Part shown: piece after piece, positions 10,223-26,543 of the stretch
How positions within the stretch are numbered: the first letter of the stretch is position 1
How the letters are laid out: each line of letters opens with the position of its first letter
DNA from: Otis tarda
Taxonomy: Eukaryota > Chordata > Aves > Otidiformes > Otididae
Direction of reading: 5' to 3'
NCBI GenBank assembly: GCA_026413225.1
Contig: CM048575.1
Span: 4,678,001-4,742,000, forward strand
Length of the DNA: 64,000 nt
The notes under the pieces: generated by a model
The model's database searches: none
Told to the model about the DNA's origin: nothing
The model's input: only the letters and a program-made list of their open reading frames with translations
Position numbers and translations under genes: made by a program

Positions 10223-12834
10223 GGCACCGAGCCCTCGGCGGGGCTGCAGCGAGGATGAGGAGCAACGCCAGGCACCCTGCGGCGGGGTCCCCGCGGACGG
10301 GCACCTGCTCTCCAGCCCTGCCAGGCTCCCACGGGTGCCCAGCACCCCCCGGGCTGAGCTGGGTGCTTTGCAGGTCACCCCGCCTGTCCCCAGGCCGGGG
10401 TTTGTCCCCGCTCCGGTCAGGTTTGTGCCCTGTGGTTGTTCCCCAGCTGGGCTGCGTGGGGTAGGGGGGGTGGGTTTGGGGTGGGGGAGGTGAGGAGATG
10501 GGTGCTGTGGGGGTGGGGTCCTCCCCTGGCCCCCCTCGTTCAATGGGCACGGGTGGCTCCCGGCTGCGGCAAGCGGCATTGGGGCAGGCGAGTGGTGCCC
10601 GCGCCACCAGTGTCACAACTCGGCGGGTGCTCAGCTGGGCTGACATCTCTTTTTACCGGGTGAAGGGGGTGGCGGAGGCGGGTCCCCAAGGGCCACCCGG
10701 GTCACCCGGCCACCCTGTCCCAGCCGGATGCTGTGTCAGCAGCGTTGGCGTGGACTTACGCTACCATCTAGTGGCTGCTTTACCGAGCCGGGGCCACCGC
10801 TGTCCCCGGCTCCTAGCCCCTGGCCCTGCGCCCTGGACTCCAGCACCCCCCTCCCCAAATCCGGGGAGTGACCCACCCGAGTTTGCCTCCCCCGAGAGCT
10901 CGGGTTGGCTCGGCTGGGTGGCAGTGGCGATCGGCGCCCCGAAAATCACCGTCACTCCGAAAAATCACCGGCACCTCGGGGTGGGAGCAGGGGGTTTGCA
11001 GTGGGGGGGCTTTGGGGGAGAGCTTGGGGTGCATGGGCACAGCGGGGGACCAGGGGGATGGCAAAAAGTGTTTGATTCATCGCTGGCATGCAGGAGCTGC
11101 CTTTGCAGAGAGCGGGGTCCGGAGACCCCAACTGGGCTTGGGGGGACCCTGTCCCCTCTGGTGGTGGCGGGGGACTGGGGCTGTGCAGATTGTACCCCGA
11201 TAAATGTAACTGCACCAGGAGGGACTCACCCCTCCCTCAACCCCAGCCCCGCGCTGTCCCGGAGCAGTAGCAAAACCAAATCCCGCCTGGATTTCTTCCC
11301 AATCCCAACCATTTCCACGCAGCCCCCAGCACAGCACGGCTCCCGCTGCGCCCCCTCCCCACCCGCGTGCCTCTGCGCTGCCACCCCGCCGCCCCCACGC
11401 CTCGCTTCGCCCGCGAAATCTCCGTCCCCGCATCCTGCTGCTCCCCGCTTTGCTGTCGCCGACACCGCTGTGGCCGGTGCGTGGCTCTCCCCAAACCTCG
11501 GTTGGTTTTTTTTTTCATGGAAAAAGCCGTCCACTCCCAGCGACCGGTGCTGGGGGACTGTGGACAAATCCTTCTGTGCCTCAGTTTCCCCTGCAGGGAC
11601 GCAGGCCTGGACCAGCAATCCCAAGCCTGGTCAAGCCTAAAACTGCATTTTTGGCCACCTTCCACTGTTGTCTGGCCATCGTCGCTGCGGGGACACGGCT
11701 CTGAGCCACGGCTTCGGAGCTCTGCGGGCTCTGCCAGTCCCCCGGGAGCTTGGGATGAAGGGGATGGGGACCAACCTAGTCCCCAGGTCCGGTTTGGGTG
11801 CGGAGGGCTCCATCCCGGTCACGCAGCTTCGGGCGAGGGGGACCATCCCCGAGGAGGGTGACAACGCCAGAGTCTGCAACGCCGGCCATCTGCGGCGGTC
11901 TCACACCTGCGCCCACCGCGCGCTTGGCAGCGGGGTGGGCACGTTCGCTCCGGAACCCTCCACGCCGACCAGGGCTGGCACACAGGCGCGGGCGGAGCGG
12001 CCGGCCGGAGCGGGACGGCGTAGGCCACGCTGGGTTTGCAAGCAGGAGGAGAGGGGAAGAGGGGTCTGGGTGTGATGCGGGTGGGGGTCCTGAGCCCCCA
12101 GGCTCACTCTGGGTTCGATCCCTCGGCTGCAGGCAGGGCCGGTGATGCTGAGTTGGTTTTTTGCCTCCTCTCCAAAAAACGCTGCGGCCAAGGCTCAGCT
12201 CTGCAGCGCTGCCGTCAGCCGGGAGGGGAAGGGGCCAGGCCGGGCCCCCCCCCGCCCCAGCCAAGCTTTTTGCCCTCCCCAGCACTCCCAGCCGTGTCCC
12301 CTCCAGCGCCCAACCCAGGCTCTGCAGCCAAAATAAGCTCCCCAGCACCCTTAGGGGGGTCCCAACCTCCTGCCCCGTCTCTCCATCACTCCTGGCTGGT
12401 GGCACCCCAGGGTGGGCTCTGCAGAGGGTGGCCCCAGGAGCAGGAGGGTGGCCATACCCCCCCGCCCCCCCCGCCATGTCAGCCATCCATCCCTCCATCC
12501 CTGGTCGATGCAGCCCAGCATTAACATAAAATCGATGCCCCCTCCCCTGCCCGCACTGCGGTCACCCCAGGGTGAAACCCTTTAACCCCTTCGCCCCTGC
12601 CTGGGGGCACCCGTGGGGGGAGAGGCCAGGCCAGGGGTCCCTCCCTTCGGCTCTGTCACGCGGGGCCCCTGCAATCCCGGGCCCCGCTTTGCGCCCCCGA
12701 GAACTTTCACGCTCGTGACACCCGTGGGGAAAATCGGGGACAGCAGCGCAGGGTGACGTGACCGTGGCCCCGCGGGGGACTGCGGTGGCGCGGCAGCGTT
12801 TAAAAACGGGAGGGCAGGATCCGGCCCGGGCTGC

Positions 12835-12851
12835 GGGGGGGGGGGGGGGGG
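12835..12851 (+). repeat. G17 homopolymer
   Basis: Seventeen consecutive G. A second G17 lies at 13029-13045. Such runs form G-quadruplexes and are frequent gap or length-error sites in bird assemblies. Confidence 0.9.
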
Positions 12852-13028
12852 CTAAAGGGGCGCGTTTGGAGGATGGCAGCGGGGAGCCCCCCAGCCTGCC
12901 CTCCGCGCCGGGCTTGACATTTTTATTCCTTTTTCAGTGAATTTTGGGCGGGAGCGAGGGAATCGCTGCGTTGGCAGCCTGGCAGAGCGAGGGGCCCGTC
13001 CCGGAGCAACGGGGGTCCCGTCGGGGCT

Positions 13029-13045
13029 GGGGGGGGGGGGGGGGG
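13029..13045 (+). repeat. G17 homopolymer
   Basis: Second run of seventeen G, 177 bp after the first. Between them there is no coding signal. Confidence 0.9.
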
Positions 13046-14019
13046 CCGCCCCAGCACACCGGGGTCTGTCTGTGCCCCAGATGGAGGCGAAGGTGATGGT
13101 GACCGAGGTGCCACCGTGTCCGTGGGGTGCCCCACATCCTCCCCCGACCCCCCCCCGACCCCACAGGCCCGCGTGTCCCCGGGCGCCCAGCCCCAGGCTG
13201 AAACTGGGGGCTGCAATCTGGCACGGGGCGGGGGGGGGGCTCGGCCGCCCCCTCGCCTCGCCGGGCCGTGCCACGCAATCTGCTCGCCTCGCCTGGCCAC
13301 CCCGGCTCCGGGCAGCGAGCCCACCCTGCCCAGCCAAGCCTGGCCCCCGGCCCTTCCCGCAGGGATTTTTCCTTGGGATGGGGATGGGGATGGGGTGGGG
13401 TGGGGTGGGGCGGGGGGGGGCTGCACCCCTGGTGAAACAGGAGGTGGAGCGGTGCCCGGGGGTGGTGGCATGTCCCCAAGCCCCCTGGCACGTCCCCAAA
13501 CCTGCTGGCGTTGGCCCTGTGCCCCCCTCCCCACCTGCCTGGGGCCTCCCCCCACCCCTAACCCTGAACCCCCCCCCCCGGATGGGGCCAGGACCAGTCC
13601 CCCCTTCCCACCAGTGCTGGGGAATTCATTAGCCGGCCACAGCTGGGCCCTGCTGGGGAGGCCGAGCTGCGAGGAAAATTAACCCCTTCCTCCCCAGCCC
13701 GGCACCGGACCACCCCCCTGCACGGCCCTACACAGAGGAGGGGGCCAGCAGCCCCCGGCCAGACACTGCCCAGCCCCCCCCCCGCTAATTAAACCCAGGC
13801 TGCTGGATTTAATTAACCCTCCGGCACGTGGCTGGGACCGCCGTGGAGATGCTGGGTGCAAGGAGAGGGCTGTGGGGTGACCTGGGTGGGGATGGGTGCC
13901 CCCCCACCCCAAATCTTGCAAGCTAGGGTTGTCCCCCCCACCTCTAGCCACCCCTCCAACCCACCCTGCCCAGTGCCTGTCCCCAGCCGAGGGAGGGGGG
14001 CGGAAGGACCCACGCTCCC

Positions 14020-15100
14020 CCCCGCTTGTTAGAAAGGTTTTATTTCTCTCTATTTACAGACTGGATTTAAAAAAAAATAACAAAAAAATAAACAACAAAC
14101 CCCTCCCCTTCCCTTTCTTCACCCCCCCAAGGATGGCACTACCCACCCACCGCCCCCTCCCATGGGTGCAGGGGAGCTCTGGGCCATGGGGAGCAGGGCT
14201 GGGGCCAAGCCTGGGACTACAAGCACCCCCCTAAGAAAAAGGGGTGTCCGGGGGGGTATCCCCCCTCCCCAGTGCCATCACATTCGCATTGCATCCCGAG
14301 TGCCCCCACCAGCCCCTGTTGCAGGGGTCTGGGCCGAGCTGCAGCTGGGACCCCCCCCAAGCGCAGTTGGGGGGACCCCATCCCGTACCCCCTCTCCCAC
14401 CCCACACGGGACAGCAGGAAACAGCCAGAGCTGCCCCCCCATAGCCTGGGCCTCTGGTCCCCCCCCAGGACCCCTTGTTCCCCCCCCAACCAGTGGAAGC
14501 AGAGCTTTATGGCTTCCAGAATTGGGCTCTACTAGAAAAAGTGGAGATAAAAGGGGGGGGGGGCAAGGAGATGCCCCAAATTCAGGAATCCCTGGGGGTG
14601 AGGTGGCTGCTGGGGTGACAGGTATAAAATTTTATAAATTAAAAATGATATAAAGGGGGGGGCGAGGTGACCTTCCTCAGGTCAGCACTAGAATTTGGGG
14701 GGCTGTAGCCCCCCGAGGTGTGCAGAGCTGAGCCCGGGGAGAGGAGATTGGGGCTGGCATGGTGACCCCCCCTTCGCTGGAGGGCTAGGGGTGCCTGGGG
14801 GGGGCACGGTGGGGTACCCCCTCCCAGCCAAAGCGCTTCTCAGGTTCAAAGCTGAGTGTGAAGGCAACGAGAGAGGGGCTGGGGGGGCAAAGGGGGCTGG
14901 GGTGGGGGGGCACAGCTTCACCCCCTGAGTCCAAAATCCTTGTGCAAAGCCCCCTGTCCTCCCCGGTGCATCCCGAGCACCCCTCAACGGGTGTTTTGGG
15001 GTCAGGGCGGGGGGGGGAGCAACACCCCCTCCCGCAAAAAGGAGGGGATTCACCCCAAAGCCACCCCAGAGCCCAGCTGGGGGGGGGTCCCAGCGCCAGG
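14020..15100 (-). other. FGR: FGR/YRK 3' untranslated region
   Basis: Sequence between the TGA stop (15101-15103 read on minus) and the AATAAA at 14039-14044. It is GC-rich with many G/C runs. No other gene is visible. The exact cleavage site is inferred. Confidence 0.55.
14039..14044 (-). terminator. Polyadenylation signal of FGR/YRK
   Basis: AATAAA on the minus strand (TTTATT on plus), about 1.06 kb past the FGR stop codon. It is the first canonical hexamer I find downstream of the stop, so I take it as the likely 3' end signal, with cleavage expected near 14020. Confidence 0.6.
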
Positions 15101-19449
<4,349 letters not shown>

Positions 19450-19822
19450 CCTGGGCACGGCCTGCGGGACAGAGCGACCGTGAGCCCCGCGCCGCCCCGG
19501 CCGGGCACACGCGTGCGCACGCACGGTCCCAGTTAGAGGCACTGGGTGCACGCATGAGTGCCGGGCGCCTGCGGGGTGACGTGGGGACACCAGGGCACTG
19601 CCACCGGCAGGGACCAGGCTGCGAGGTGGGCTGCGCTGCCCAGGGGACCCCGCCTGTGTGTGCCCCCCCACTCCCGGCACCCATGGGTGCTCCCCGTCAC
19701 GGCGACCCCTCTCACCACGACGGCTCCTCGGGTCACTTCAGCTGCTCCATGTCACCTCGGGGAGGAGAAGCGGCACCTGCGGGCACCGGGGAGGGCGTCA
19801 GGCGGAGGGCGAGAGCCTGGCA

Positions 19823-20480
19823 CCGGCTGCAGCTCCGCTGCATGGGCTGCAATATCCCTCCGAGGGCTGCAACACCTCTGCCACCGGCCAAAACACCCTG
19901 CATGGGCTGGAACACCCATCATGGGCTGCAACACCCCTGCATGGGCTGCAACATCCCTCCGAGGGCTGCAACACCTCTGCCACTGGCCAAAACACCCCTG
20001 CATGGGCTGCAACACCTCTGCCACAGGATGAAATACCCCTGCACGGGCTGCAACACCCTTACACGGGCTTAAACACCTCTGCCACGGGCCGAAACACCCC
20101 TGCCTGGGCTGCAACACTTCAGCTGCAGGCTGAAATACTCCTGCATGCGCTGCAACGTCCCTCCAAGGGCTGCAACACTCCTGCACGGGTTGCAACACTC
20201 TTCTAAGGGCTGCAACACTCCTGCCATGGGCTGAAACACCCCTGCATGAGCTAAAACACCCCTGCACCGGCTGAAACACCCCTGCATGGGCTGCAACACC
20301 CCTGCATGTGCTAAAACACCCATGCACGGGCTGCAACGCTCCTGTTACGGGCTGAAATACTCCCCCAAGGGCAGAAACACCCCTCCAAGGGCTGCAACGC
20401 CGCTGCCGTGGGCTGCAACACCCCTGTATGAGCTGCAGCACCCCTGCATGGGCTGCAGCACTCCTGTCAGGGGCTGCAAC
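19823..20480 (+). repeat. Large ~20-bp minisatellite upstream of FGR
   Basis: About 650 bp of tandem, diverged copies of a unit near CCCTGCATGGGCTGCAACAC. A longer block is also repeated: roughly 19838-19908 recurs at 19939-20009 with few changes, a second level of about 100 bp. It begins about 360 bp upstream of the first FGR coding exon, in the first intron or the promoter-proximal region. It opens artificial reading frames on both strands. Confidence 0.9.
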
Positions 20481-23400
20481 CGCGTCCTTGAGCGGGATTT
20501 TCTCCCGTCACGTCCTTGACAAATTGACCACCACCTCCGTCCCGGGCGAGACGCGTGCCCCCCGACTGCCCCGAGGCTGGAAGGAGCTGGGCTGGGGGGC
20601 ATCCCCAGCGTCCCCAAGCGTCCCGGTCCCCATCCCCACGGCAGGGGAACCGGTGTCTCAGGGGAAGAGGGGCCCCGCTCGCCTCGCTGCGGTCAGAGCC
20701 GCGTTCTTCCGGCCGGCGCCGCGCTCGGCAGTGAAGGTGTTGAGGAGGAGGAGGAGGAAACACGGACCTCTCCCCGCTGCGGGTTGCAAAAAGACATTTC
20801 TGTCCCCGGCCCTGTCACCTCCCCAGGTCGCTGGCCACCTAACCAGACCAGTTTGCCCAGTTTGGACTGGGCAGAGCATTCCGCTTGAGGGTTCGGCAGG
20901 GATACGGAGGAGCTCGCCCCATTTCCAGCCCGAGAGCGGAGGGACGGCGCCGCGAAGCCATGCTTCGCCCGGCAGCCATGTCCTGTCCCCCGCGCTCCAC
21001 AGAGCGGGAGGAGCGGAGTTTTTGGGGCGGATGAGGGGTTTCGAGCAGGTTTCCCCCATCACGGGCTTCGATTCACTTTCCCCTCTCTCGGCTGGGAGTG
21101 GGAAGAGCCCGGCTCTCCCCTGCTTCCACCTTCACTTTCGACACCGGCGGTGTGGCAAGGCCGCGGCCGTTGCAGACGGGGCAGCGTTGCCAAATCCGAG
21201 AGGGTTTGGCCGGTTGGGGTTGTTTCTTTTTTAATTTTTGCTGACAATAAGTGACTATTTCAGCTGACAAACATTCCCAGCTCTCGCAAACCCTGTCCCC
21301 TCTGGGTGGGAATCACCGGCACGGCGCTCGGAAACTTCCCATTTCACTGACTTTCTGGTGCCCAGCGCGGCGGCGGCGCTGCCACGGCTGTGGGCAGGGA
21401 TGGGGCAGGCCGGGAGCACCTTCCAGGCACGAACAAACCCGAAATATCGCAGCACGGCGGGGTTTAACCGCTGCCCGCGCCGTGCCCAGCCGCCGTGCGG
21501 AGCGTCGCACCCGCGCGTCCCCGAGTTTGGTTGCCACAAAACCCCCAAACCGGTCCCTGTCACGTCCCAGCCAGGCAGAGTGGCACAAAAACTGTCCCCT
21601 CGCGCCGTCCTCGGGGAGGGGACGCAGCCGGCCCCACGTTCAACGGCCGCGACCTGGCGCCTGGCCCTGGCTCTCCCGAAAAAGGAACCGCTTGGTGCCT
21701 GGGAGCAGATGGCAACCGAGCCCTTCCCGCACCGGCTTCACCGGCACCGGTCCTGGCCGAGCTGCCAGCTCCCCGCCCCGCGCTGAGACCCGGCCAACTC
21801 GTCACCCCCGCCGCTGCCCCCGCCTCGCCAGGCATACAGCCGCGTCCCCGTCCATCTGCTCCCCCGTCCCCCTCCCAGGGACATGGGGCAGTTCAGCCCC
21901 ATCCCCAGCTCCGAGCCGGAGCGCCGTGTCCCGGTGCGCACCGATGTCACCCTGCGCGTCACCCCCGGCGCCGAGGCACCCCACGGGGGGCACCCCCGTC
22001 CCTTGCCTCTGTTCCCCTCTGGGGAATAATGGCGATGGAGGGGTCAGGCTCCGGGATGGGGGGATGCAGCCGCACGGAAAGATCCGCGGCAAGGTGACGC
22101 GCGCAGTGCCGGGGGGGACAAGCCAGGGTGGGTCCCCGGCACCCACGCGTGCCAAGGCTCCCCGGGGAGCTGCCGGAGGAGCCCGGCTGGCACCCACGCC
22201 GCGGGAGGAGGAAGCAGCAGGAGCACAGCATGGGGGCGGAAGAGGAGGAAGAGGATGGTGCCGCAGCCACCAAGGGGAACCTCGGGGGCCGGCAGGATCC
22301 CAGGCCTTGGGGACGGTGGCAGCCGGGGGCAGGGGGGTGGCGGGCAGGGACCGGAGCGGGGCTGAGCAGTGGCTGCAGCCCCTTGGGTGTCCTGTGTCCT
22401 CCCTCCCGTGCTGTGTCCCACCCCCCTCGCCCTGCACCCCCCCGGCCTTTGCGTGTGGCCCTGCACCCCGGCGGCTCTCGTCGCCCTGCTGCAGGGAAGA
22501 GGAACCGAGATCACCGCGCAGCCCAACCGGGAGCCCGCCCGGGCTCCTCCGTCACCCCGTGGCTCTGGACCAAGCTGGGTGGGAAACTGAGGCACGAAGC
22601 AGCCGCAGCACAGGAGGGGAAGGTGCCTCGTTTCAGGCGGTTCACCAGGACACGCGACCCCGAGCCGCATCCCCATCCCGTACCCTGGACCCCCACAGAC
22701 CCGCGGCCCTGGGGTAGAGCCCTGCTCCTGCTCCAGTCCTCCCAGTTCACCCAGTGCCTGGCCAATCCCCCACGGCTCCCGGCTCCGGGCAGGTTCTGTG
22801 AGGACAGGGGATGCGAGGAGGGACAGGGAGGGTCCTGCCACGGCCGGAGGGCCCCTCGCCACCAGCACACAGCTCCAGATCTCCGCAAGACGTGGGGACG
22901 TCGGCGGAGGCGGTGGGGTGGGACGCAGTGTCCCAGCAGACAACGTGCCCCTTCCCCTGCCCGCCTGCAACAGGGACATGGTTCAAAGGGGGGGCTTGCC
23001 GGCCCCCCAAAAAATAAGTTGTCCCCACAAGCCCACCTGCCAGCGACCAGGCCCAGGGCGAAGGCTGTCCCCTCGCCCCAGGAGGAGATGCCTGTGAGGG
23101 ACGGACCCCCGCCCCCCCGCCCCATCTCTGGCTGGGAAAGCAGGATTTCCGCTGGAAGAAGAGCAATTCCCGGATCCGAGGGGCTGCAGGGGCGGAGGGA
23201 GGGAGCCGGCCAGGGTTCCAAATACAATGTCCCGGGAGGAGCGGGGCGGGGAGGGAATTGTGCGGGGCAGGAAGCGGCCAGTTCCTGTCCCTCCTTGGGA
23301 CACACCAAGGAGCGGGGAGCAGGCTGAGCTGCAGGGAGCGGGGGGAGCACCCGCCGCGGCCAGGGCCTGAGCCCCCCCAGCTGCCCCCAGCTCTGGCCCA

Positions 23401-26400
23401 GCCAGATCTTAACCCCCCGGCAGCCCCCCGAAAGCGCTTGCTGGGTTGGCACGCCATGGGCACTGGTGGGGCTGGGGGGAGCAGGCGTCCCCCGTCTCGG
23501 TGTCCCCCGGGGTGCCGTGACCTGCCCCCTCCCCAGCACGAGGGTCCGGCGCGGGCGAAGGCACCGTTTGTCTCCGCGGGCTCCCCGCCACGGTGTCACC
23601 ACCGATTAGTGCCGGGAGGGCGAGCAGGAGCTGGCGGCCGCCCCCAGCGCTCCCCATGGGACTGCCCCCCTCCCCGACCCGCTGCCCCCCAGGACGGGGA
23701 GGACGGGGGTCTCCTGTCCCCCCCTCCCCAGGCTCACTGCAGAGGCTGGCGTCGCCCAGGGGGAGCAGTGAGGACAGGGCCCGGGGGCAGCCCCCCGCCG
23801 GGGGCACGGGGCCCTCCGTCCCCACGCCTCAGCGCCCCGTCCCACTCTGGACCCAGAGCCACCCCACGCATGGTGGGGGGCAGCCCTCAGCACCCCCAGC
23901 ACCCAGCAAGAGGATTGAGGACCCCCCCCCCATTGCAGGAGGCACACCCCCCCCCCCAGCCCAGCACCCCACGCACCCCCACGCATCCTTCCTACCGCCA
24001 GCCCTCCTGCTCCAGCTCGCATGGACCCGCCGCTATTCCCGGCGGGACCGCAGGCCGGGATGTGAGCGCAGCACCCCGAACCGCCCGGCGCTGGGGTGTC
24101 GAGGCGGGGAGAGCGGGAGCGCCCGTGCCTGCGTTTCCCCTGTCTCAGCTCTCACAGCCTGAGCAAGAGCTTCCCCTCCCCTCAGCCCCCCCTTCCTCCC
24201 CGCGCTCCCAGCCACGGTTCATTGTACCGGTCACCGGTTCCCCCTCCGGCATCGCTCGCCGAGGCCCCGCCGCCCAACTTTGGGGGTGGCATGGTGGGGG
24301 GGTGACGTGCTGGCATCGAGGGGTGTCCAGTTCCCAGCAGCACGGAGCGGGGGGATGACACCGCCGCGGCTCTGCTGGGATTTACTGGGTGTGCGTGGGG
24401 ATAGCCGGCTCCGTACCGCGGCATCGCCCCCCCCGACCCCCACTGTGAGCCAGCATCCCCACGCAGGGGACGGCACAGGGACAGCACGTGGCGAACAGGG
24501 GGCTGCGACCCCGCGAGGTCCCCCCCGGGGGCTGCGACCCCCGGACGGCAGAGCGCAGGCGGGGGTTGCCCGTCCTCCCACCGCGGGGTCTCGCTGGGAC
24601 GGGGTGAACCGGGGGCAGGGCAGAGCCGCAGAGGGGGGCGCGCAGCCCACCTTGCCTGGCAGACGGCAGGCGGCTTGGGACCGTGTTCTGGGGGGTTCCC
24701 ACTTGTGTACCCCCCCAGGATGGGGTGCAGCTCCTGGCCAGCTCGAGCAGTTGCTGTGGCCATCAGTAGCCCACTGGACCCCTTCTTTACTCCTCGTCCA
24801 GATAAAGCTGCTGGCGGGACGACCCCAAGATTTGGCGTCGGTCGCACTGACCCACAAATTTGGGTGAGCTCTGGGAGAGGGAGTGAGCCCCCCAGGACCC
24901 TGCCTGAGCCCCCCAGCACCCTGCCTGGGCTCCCAGTCCAGGGCGCTGGGGCACCCACCCTGCAGAGAGCACTTCGAGCTTTTGGCACCCCAACCACCGG
25001 ATCACGGGGGTCTCAATGGGGGTCCCTCGCTGTGGGAACCCCCTATGCTGATCCGGGGTGCAACGCGGCCGCCCCTCCAAGGCAAAACCTCCCCCCCTCC
25101 ACACCCCCACGGGGGCCCGATCCTGCACATTCCCCCCCTCCCCAGTCCCCAGCCACCCTCCGGCCGCAGGGGATGGTGACAGCGAGGGGCTGGCCATATT
25201 TTTATGCAGCCCCCCGCCGCAGTTTCCGGCACGAGGCCATGCTCCTGAGGCAGGGTGAGGGTGCACGGGGAGGGCGGGGGGCTGCGGGCTCCAGCCCAGA
25301 GCCAGCTGCATCCCAGCTCGGCTGCCCCGTCTCCCCGCACGGCCAGGCTGGATCGCACGCTGGTGGCTGGGGGGCCTTCCCCATTTCTCCAGAGCCTTCG
25401 TCCTCCTTCTTCCTCCTCGCCCTGCGGTTAGCCCTCACAGGCTGACCTCTTTCCTGTGCGATGGCGAGTCCGGCCCTGGCGTTTCCTGTTCTCACGGTGG
25501 GGGGGACAAGGGCTGGCGGGGTCCCCAGCCCCCACTGGGACGGGGACCTGACCCCCAGGCTAACGCCTCGCTCGCCTTGTCACCCCCAGACCGGTCGTGG
25601 GGGTGGGGCGGATGGCAGCTCCCCTTTCGTCCTGGCTTTGGGGGCTCGCTGGGATTTCGGAGGAGATTCAGACCCTGCTGGGGATGGAGCCAGCCCTGCC
25701 ACCATCCCTGGGAGGGGACGGGGCGCAGCAGGGCACACAAGTGGTGACCCGCAGAGCCCCGAGCCCCACCTGCTCCCAGGACCCTTCCCAAATTGCAGCC
25801 CCAGGTGGTTCTGACTGGTTTCAGCCCCAGGGTGGGCACTCGCCCTCCGCCTTAAAAAGAGGAGGGGTCTCTGCACCCCCCCAGCTGCCTGCACCCTGGC
25901 AGGGTGCTCTGGCACACAGCAGGGCAGGGGCTGGGGTGTCACCAGCACAGGGTCCCAGCCTGGCATGGGACATTCCCTCGGGCTGCAGGATGGAAAGGGA
26001 GTGGTGGCACATAAATGCCCCCCCAGCTCAGCTCTCCTTCCCTTCAAGCCTCCCAGTAAAGGCTTCCCAGTGGTCCCAGTCCCAGGACCTGGCTTATTAA
26101 TGCCCTGGCCCTCTGCTATGGGAAATGCCTCCTGCCCATCACCCCGGTCTCAGGGCTGCCTTGCAAAGAGCTCCCTACCCGCAGAGAGGCTCCCCCCACC
26201 TTGCCCCAAGCACCCCCATTGCCCCCCTAGGTTGGGGGTCCCCCATGGCTCCAGCACCCCTCCCACAACGTCGCTCACAGCTTTTGGGGGCTCATCCTGC
26301 ACCTCCCGTTCCCCCCTCCAGCACCCGGCGTTTCTCCATCTCCCTCGGCAGCACCCTGCCGCGACACGTTCTCCCTGCTGAGCACCCCGGGGTGCCCGGC

Positions 26401-26460
26401 CCCCTGCCAGCCACCGGGCGATGCCGGTTCCTTCCCTCCCTCTGAGGAGGGCCCCAGCTT
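20481..26460. other. FGR 5' flank and intergenic region, no gene recognised
   Basis: No frame shows homology I recognise. The stretch must contain the untranslated first exon(s) and promoter of FGR on the minus strand, but I cannot place them with certainty. One candidate cluster is at 23190-23330. Elsewhere the DNA is GC-rich single-copy sequence with short C runs near 23929-23958. Confidence 0.5.
23190..23330. promoter_or_regulatory. Candidate ETS-rich element in FGR 5' flank
   Basis: Contains a GC box (GGGGCGGGG near 23242), GGGAATTGTGC, and two ETS-type cores facing each other, CAGGAAG at 23268-23274 and TTCCTG at 23282-23287. PU.1/ETS sites drive myeloid Src-family promoters in mammals. 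The assignment to FGR is inference only. Confidence 0.25.
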
Positions 26461-26462
26461 CT

Positions 26463-26543
26463 GCATTGGCTCTGCCGAGTTTCGCCGCCGCCGGCTCCGG
26501 TTTAAAGGCGAGAGCTGGCGCTGGGCGAGCCGGGGCGGCCAGG
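26463..26543 (+). promoter_or_regulatory. Core promoter of cysteine protease copy 1
   Basis: An inverted CCAAT box (GCATTGGCTC) at about 26462-26471 is followed 30-40 bp later by a TATA-like GGTTTAAAGGC (about 26499-26509), and the ATG follows at 26544. The arrangement matches that in front of copy 2. The 5' UTR would be short. Confidence 0.45.

Larger units (their letters stand above)
1..14019. other. GC-rich non-coding region, probable AHDC1 5' flank
   Basis: No open reading frame here resembles a protein I recognise. The long frames consist of Pro, Arg, Gly and Ser strings created by GC-rich and simple-repeat DNA, and none shows exon-like borders with continuing homology. The stretch is CpG-dense, carries many homopolymer runs, and is broken by a few AT-rich islands listed separately. 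In human 1p35.3 the neighbour of FGR on this side is AHDC1, on the same strand as FGR, with several untranslated 5' exons; FGR and FAM76A have the human orientation here. I therefore infer that this region carries the AHDC1 promoter(s) and non-coding 5' exons. I could not place any such exon. The AHDC1 coding exon is not in the window. Confidence 0.45.

Noticed and set aside
19658..20441. Repetitive frames such as LQHPCMGCN and its reverse
   Set aside because: Translation of the 20 bp minisatellite in several frames, with no start context or homology.
21251..23602. Frames of 300-490 residues in the FGR 5' flank
   Set aside because: Low-stop GC-rich sequence, overlapping on both strands, with no conserved motif.
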